From Planctomicrobium sp. (lineage in GTDB: Bacteria > Planctomycetota > Planctomycetia > Planctomycetales > Planctomycetaceae), in the NCBI GenBank assembly GCA_018659505.1, contig JABJMI010000520.1:1-7425 (forward strand): a stretch of DNA of 7,425 nucleotides. Direction: 5' to 3'. Positions 5,108 to 7,425 of the stretch are shown one piece after another (position 1 is the first letter of the stretch; each line of letters begins with the position of its first letter). A program made the position numbers and the translations under genes. Under the pieces are notes generated by a model, which did no database searches, was not told where the DNA came from, and was given only the letters and a program-made list of their open reading frames with translations.

Positions 5108-7425
5108 TTATTCGCATTGTAGTTCTTGAGTGGCATGTGGATCACCGATCGTATAGATCGTTAGTCCTGAGAGATCGTTCGGCTGTCCACCGGTTGCCAA
5201 GCTCGCGACATAACCGACAGCAAAACAAGTAGAGATTCCAGCTGCTGTGTACAGGTAACCATTTATCGGAGTGAATCTCCAAAGGCAGAACATCACAGCA
5301 GCCCCGACGATGGCTCCGATCAAAGCTCCTTGCCCGTTTGCGCGTCGTGTTAGTGCGCCGAGGATGAACAATCCACCGAGGACTCCCATAAACAAGCCGA
5401 TCACTTTGATGAATTGATCGAACAGCGACTTAATACTCGGGTCGACAAAGACCAGACCCAGGCAAGTTCCCAGCACTCCCAAGATGAATGTGCTGATACG
5501 AGCAGCCTTGAGGTACCCAGTGTCTGATTTACAAACACTGAACGGCTTTAAGAAGTCCGTCACAATCGTCGTGGCTGTCGAGTTGATACTGGTCGAGACT
5601 GTCGATTGCGCCGCTGCAAAAACGCCTGCGACTAACAACCCAGCAATTCCAATTGGCATTTCACGGGCGATGAATAATGGAAAAACTTGGTCGGTCGTGA
5701 TTGTGGGATCGATTCGTTCCGGGTGGGACTGATAGAAGGCAAACAGGGCAGTACCGAGACCGAAAAATAATAGTGTCGCAGGGATCGTTAACAAGGCGTT
5801 TGTCCAGATTGAACGTGCAGCCAGTTTAGAATTCGATGTCGTCATATATCGTTGAACGACCGCTTGATCTGCGGTGTAAGAGGAGAGATTCTGCGCGATT
5901 CCGCCAGCGATAATTACCCACAGCGCGATTTGACTACTTGTTGCATCCCAATGCAGGTTGGCAATGTTGAATTTATTGGACTCAGTCGCTGTGGAAAGAA
6001 ACCCACTCAGACCGCCATCGACTCCTAGGATTAAGATCACAATAGCGACCAACGCCCCTCCTAAGAGGACGAAGGTTTGAATTGTGTCGGTCCAGATGAC
6101 TGCTTCGATGCCACCTGCCGTACAGTAAAGGATGCTGAGGACTCCCATCAACAACACACTTTGGCTCGGCGTCAAAGGAGTTGCGACTGCCAGTGCCAAT
6201 CCGGTCAATGACATGACCACTGCCATGCGGAAGATATGAAACAACGTAAAACTCGCGCTTCCAAAGAGTCGTACGGATCGATTGAAACGCTTCTCCAGGT
6301 ACTCGTAAGCACTGGTCGCATCGATGCGACGAAAAAACGGCATCGCCACAAACACTGCGACGATTGCAACAATGGGAATCATCATATTGCCCACAGAATA
6401 GACCCAGTCTTGAGCGTAAGCTTTGGATGGAACGCCGGTAAACGTGAGTGAACTCAGCATCGTTGCAAAGATGCTACAACCCGCTGCCCACCATGGAATG
6501 TTTTGTCCACCTCGAAAGAATTGTTCGGTGTTCTTATTTCTTTTCGCAAAATATAAACCGACCATCACCATCGCCCCAAGGTAACCAAACAGCACGCAGT
6601 AATTGGTGGTCCCAAAGTCGCGACTCGGAACGATTGGCTTCACACTCCACACTATCGGAGACCGCACACGCGGTCGCACTTCACCACTGGGAATGATGAT
6701 TGAATCGTCCCACTTCACTGCAACCGTAGTGACATGATTGCGAGGAACTTCTCCGGCAGAAGTCCATGTATCTGTAATGGTGTGATACGCAAGTGCTTCT
6801 TTCGGGAAGCCAGGATGTTCGTCCTTCAGAATGTCACCCTGCGTGAATAAAGAGCCATCCGCGCCACCGAGCACGAAGATGTGACTCTGCCCGAATTCAA
6901 TACCCGTCCCCGCCATCACACAACGAGGAACATCTTTGCGTTGTCGCCATTGATTGGTAAGAGGAGTGTACTCCCAAACATCCTTCAGGAATTGAACTTC
7001 GTCCCCCTCTTGGCGTCGACCGCTCATGACATAAATGCAGTCGTTGTATCCATTATGTTGTTGCACTGTGAGATTGAATGCACGCGAAGGACCGGGACAG
7101 GGTGTTCGCTCTTGCCATTGAAAATCAGTGGTCCCTTTTTTCGAGAGATCGAGCGACCAAAACTCAGATGTCGCTGTCTCTAGCGACTGTCCCTTTTGCC
7201 CACAGGCAAGATAGATCACATCGCCAAGCAGAGCAGCGGAACTGAATGCACATGGCTTTGGTAACGAAGGATAGTCGGTGAATTCAATCTCTTCAGTCTT
7301 TCCATTCCACTGAAGAAGAACCACGTCAGTGAAAGTCTCAGTTGCATCATTGCCGCCGATGCAAACGACTCCATCTGGTATCGAGACCGCAGCCCCGTAA
7401 GCTGTCGGTTTTGGAAGATTTCCGC
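5108..7425 (-). CDS. Kelch (NanM-like mutarotase) / sodium:solute symporter fusion, 5'-partial
   Basis: The frame is open to the window edge (7423), giving 771 in-window residues. A GTG at 7324 lies inside the kelch domain and is not a start. Residues 1-255 are kelch beta-propeller with blade motifs [21 protein letters not shown] and IFVLGGADG, then AYHTITDTW and [19 protein letters not shown]. This resembles the cyclically permuted relatives of the sialic acid mutarotase NanM. Residues from about 271 form a sodium:solute symporter with about 13 membrane helices. TM1 region: [18 protein letters not shown] (in-window 319-336). The Na+-site helix [13 protein letters not shown] (603-615) supplies Ala604, Ser607 and Thr608 at the Na2 positions by comparison with vSGLT. 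Ser610 and Thr611, with Asp446 in WTDTIQ, resemble the additional sodium site of SiaT. Sialic acid or a related sugar is the likely substrate, but not proven. The propeller probably lies on the periplasmic side, presenting the correct anomer to the carrier. The stop is TAA at 5108-5110. No other catabolic genes are in view. Confidence 0.9.
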   Translation of the reverse strand, partial: GNLPKPTAYGAAVSIPDGVVCIGGNDATETFTDVVLLQWNGKTEEIEFTDYPSLPKPCAFSSAALLGDVIYLACGQKGQSLETATSEFWSLDLSKKGTTDFQWQERTPCPGPSRAFNLTVQQHNGYNDCIYVMSGRRQEGDEVQFLKDVWEYTPLTNQWRQRKDVPRCVMAGTGIEFGQSHIFVLGGADGSLFTQGDILKDEHPGFPKEALAYHTITDTWTSAGEVPRNHVTTVAVKWDDSIIIPSGEVRPRVRSPIVWSVKPIVPSRDFGTTNYCVLFGYLGAMVMVGLYFAKRNKNTEQFFRGGQNIPWWAAGCSIFATMLSSLTFTGVPSKAYAQDWVYSVGNMMIPIVAIVAVFVAMPFFRRIDATSAYEYLEKRFNRSVRLFGSASFTLFHIFRMAVVMSLTGLALAVATPLTPSQSVLLMGVLSILYCTAGGIEAVIWTDTIQTFVLLGGALVAIVILILGVDGGLSGFLSTATESNKFNIANLHWDATSSQIALWVIIAGGIAQNLSSYTADQAVVQRYMTTSNSKLAARSIWTNALLTIPATLLFFGLGTALFAFYQSHPERIDPTITTDQVFPLFIAREMPIGIAGLLVAGVFAAAQSTVSTSINSTATTIVTDFLKPFSVCKSDTGYLKAARISTFILGVLGTCLGLVFVDPSIKSLFDQFIKVIGLFMGVLGGLFILGALTRRANGQGALIGAIVGAAVMFCLWRFTPINGYLYTAAGISTCFAVGYVASLATGGQPNDLSGLTIYTIGDPHATQELQCE

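Noticed and set aside
4900..5232. Short frames across the convergent gap (4900-5145 minus, 4939-5232 plus)
   Set aside because: Both overlap the ends of the XRE or symporter genes, have biased composition and no domain.
7322..7324. GTG as start of the symporter gene
   Set aside because: The same frame continues upstream to the window edge with clear kelch sequence ([17 protein letters not shown]), so the gene is 5'-partial here and this GTG is an internal Val.
1..7425. CRISPR arrays, tRNA/rRNA genes, insertion sequences
   Set aside because: I saw no regularly spaced repeats, no tRNA cloverleaf-like sequence, and no transposase or terminal inverted repeats anywhere in the window.

Overview
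The window (about 48% G+C by eye) looks like chromosome of a planctomycete. Three things point there: a Hanks-type Ser/Thr kinase with DUF1080 ectodomains, a small ECF-type sigma factor encoded directly upstream of that kinase, and a kelch/mutarotase-sodium symporter fusion. All three arrangements are characteristic of Planctomycetes. The genus cannot be fixed from the sequence alone.

Layout. (1) Positions 4-3682, minus strand: an ECF-like sigma factor (3104-3682, possibly starting at 3754) followed 25 bp later by a 1024-residue membrane-anchored Ser/Thr kinase (4-3078). They form a probable two-gene operon. The kinase has an intact cytoplasmic catalytic domain, a helical linker, one membrane span, and two tandem DUF1080 (3-keto-glycoside hydrolase/LamG-like) modules outside the membrane. 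The second module is cut by a TAG codon exactly where the family has a conserved Trp. (2) Positions 3683-4311: a long divergent intergenic region with no credible gene, but with two perfect 22-bp inverted repeats. One of them overlaps the -35 box of a plausible promoter. (3) Positions 4312-4934, plus strand: a small four-helix membrane protein and, 5 bp later, a 73-residue XRE/Cro-CI regulator, a compact two-gene operon. (4) Positions 4935-5107: a short convergent gap with one stem-loop. (5) Positions 5108-7425, minus strand: the C-terminal 771 residues of a fusion between a NanM-like kelch beta-propeller (cyclically permuted mutarotase type) and a sodium:solute symporter of sialic-acid/sugar type. 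Its 5' end lies outside the window.

Working together. The sigma/kinase pair is probably a signalling unit in which an extracytoplasmic glycan-related module controls a cytoplasmic kinase, which in turn may control the sigma factor. The symporter fusion probably couples sugar anomer conversion to Na+-driven uptake. A link between the two is inference from proximity only. The membrane protein/XRE pair looks like an independent, probably autoregulated module.
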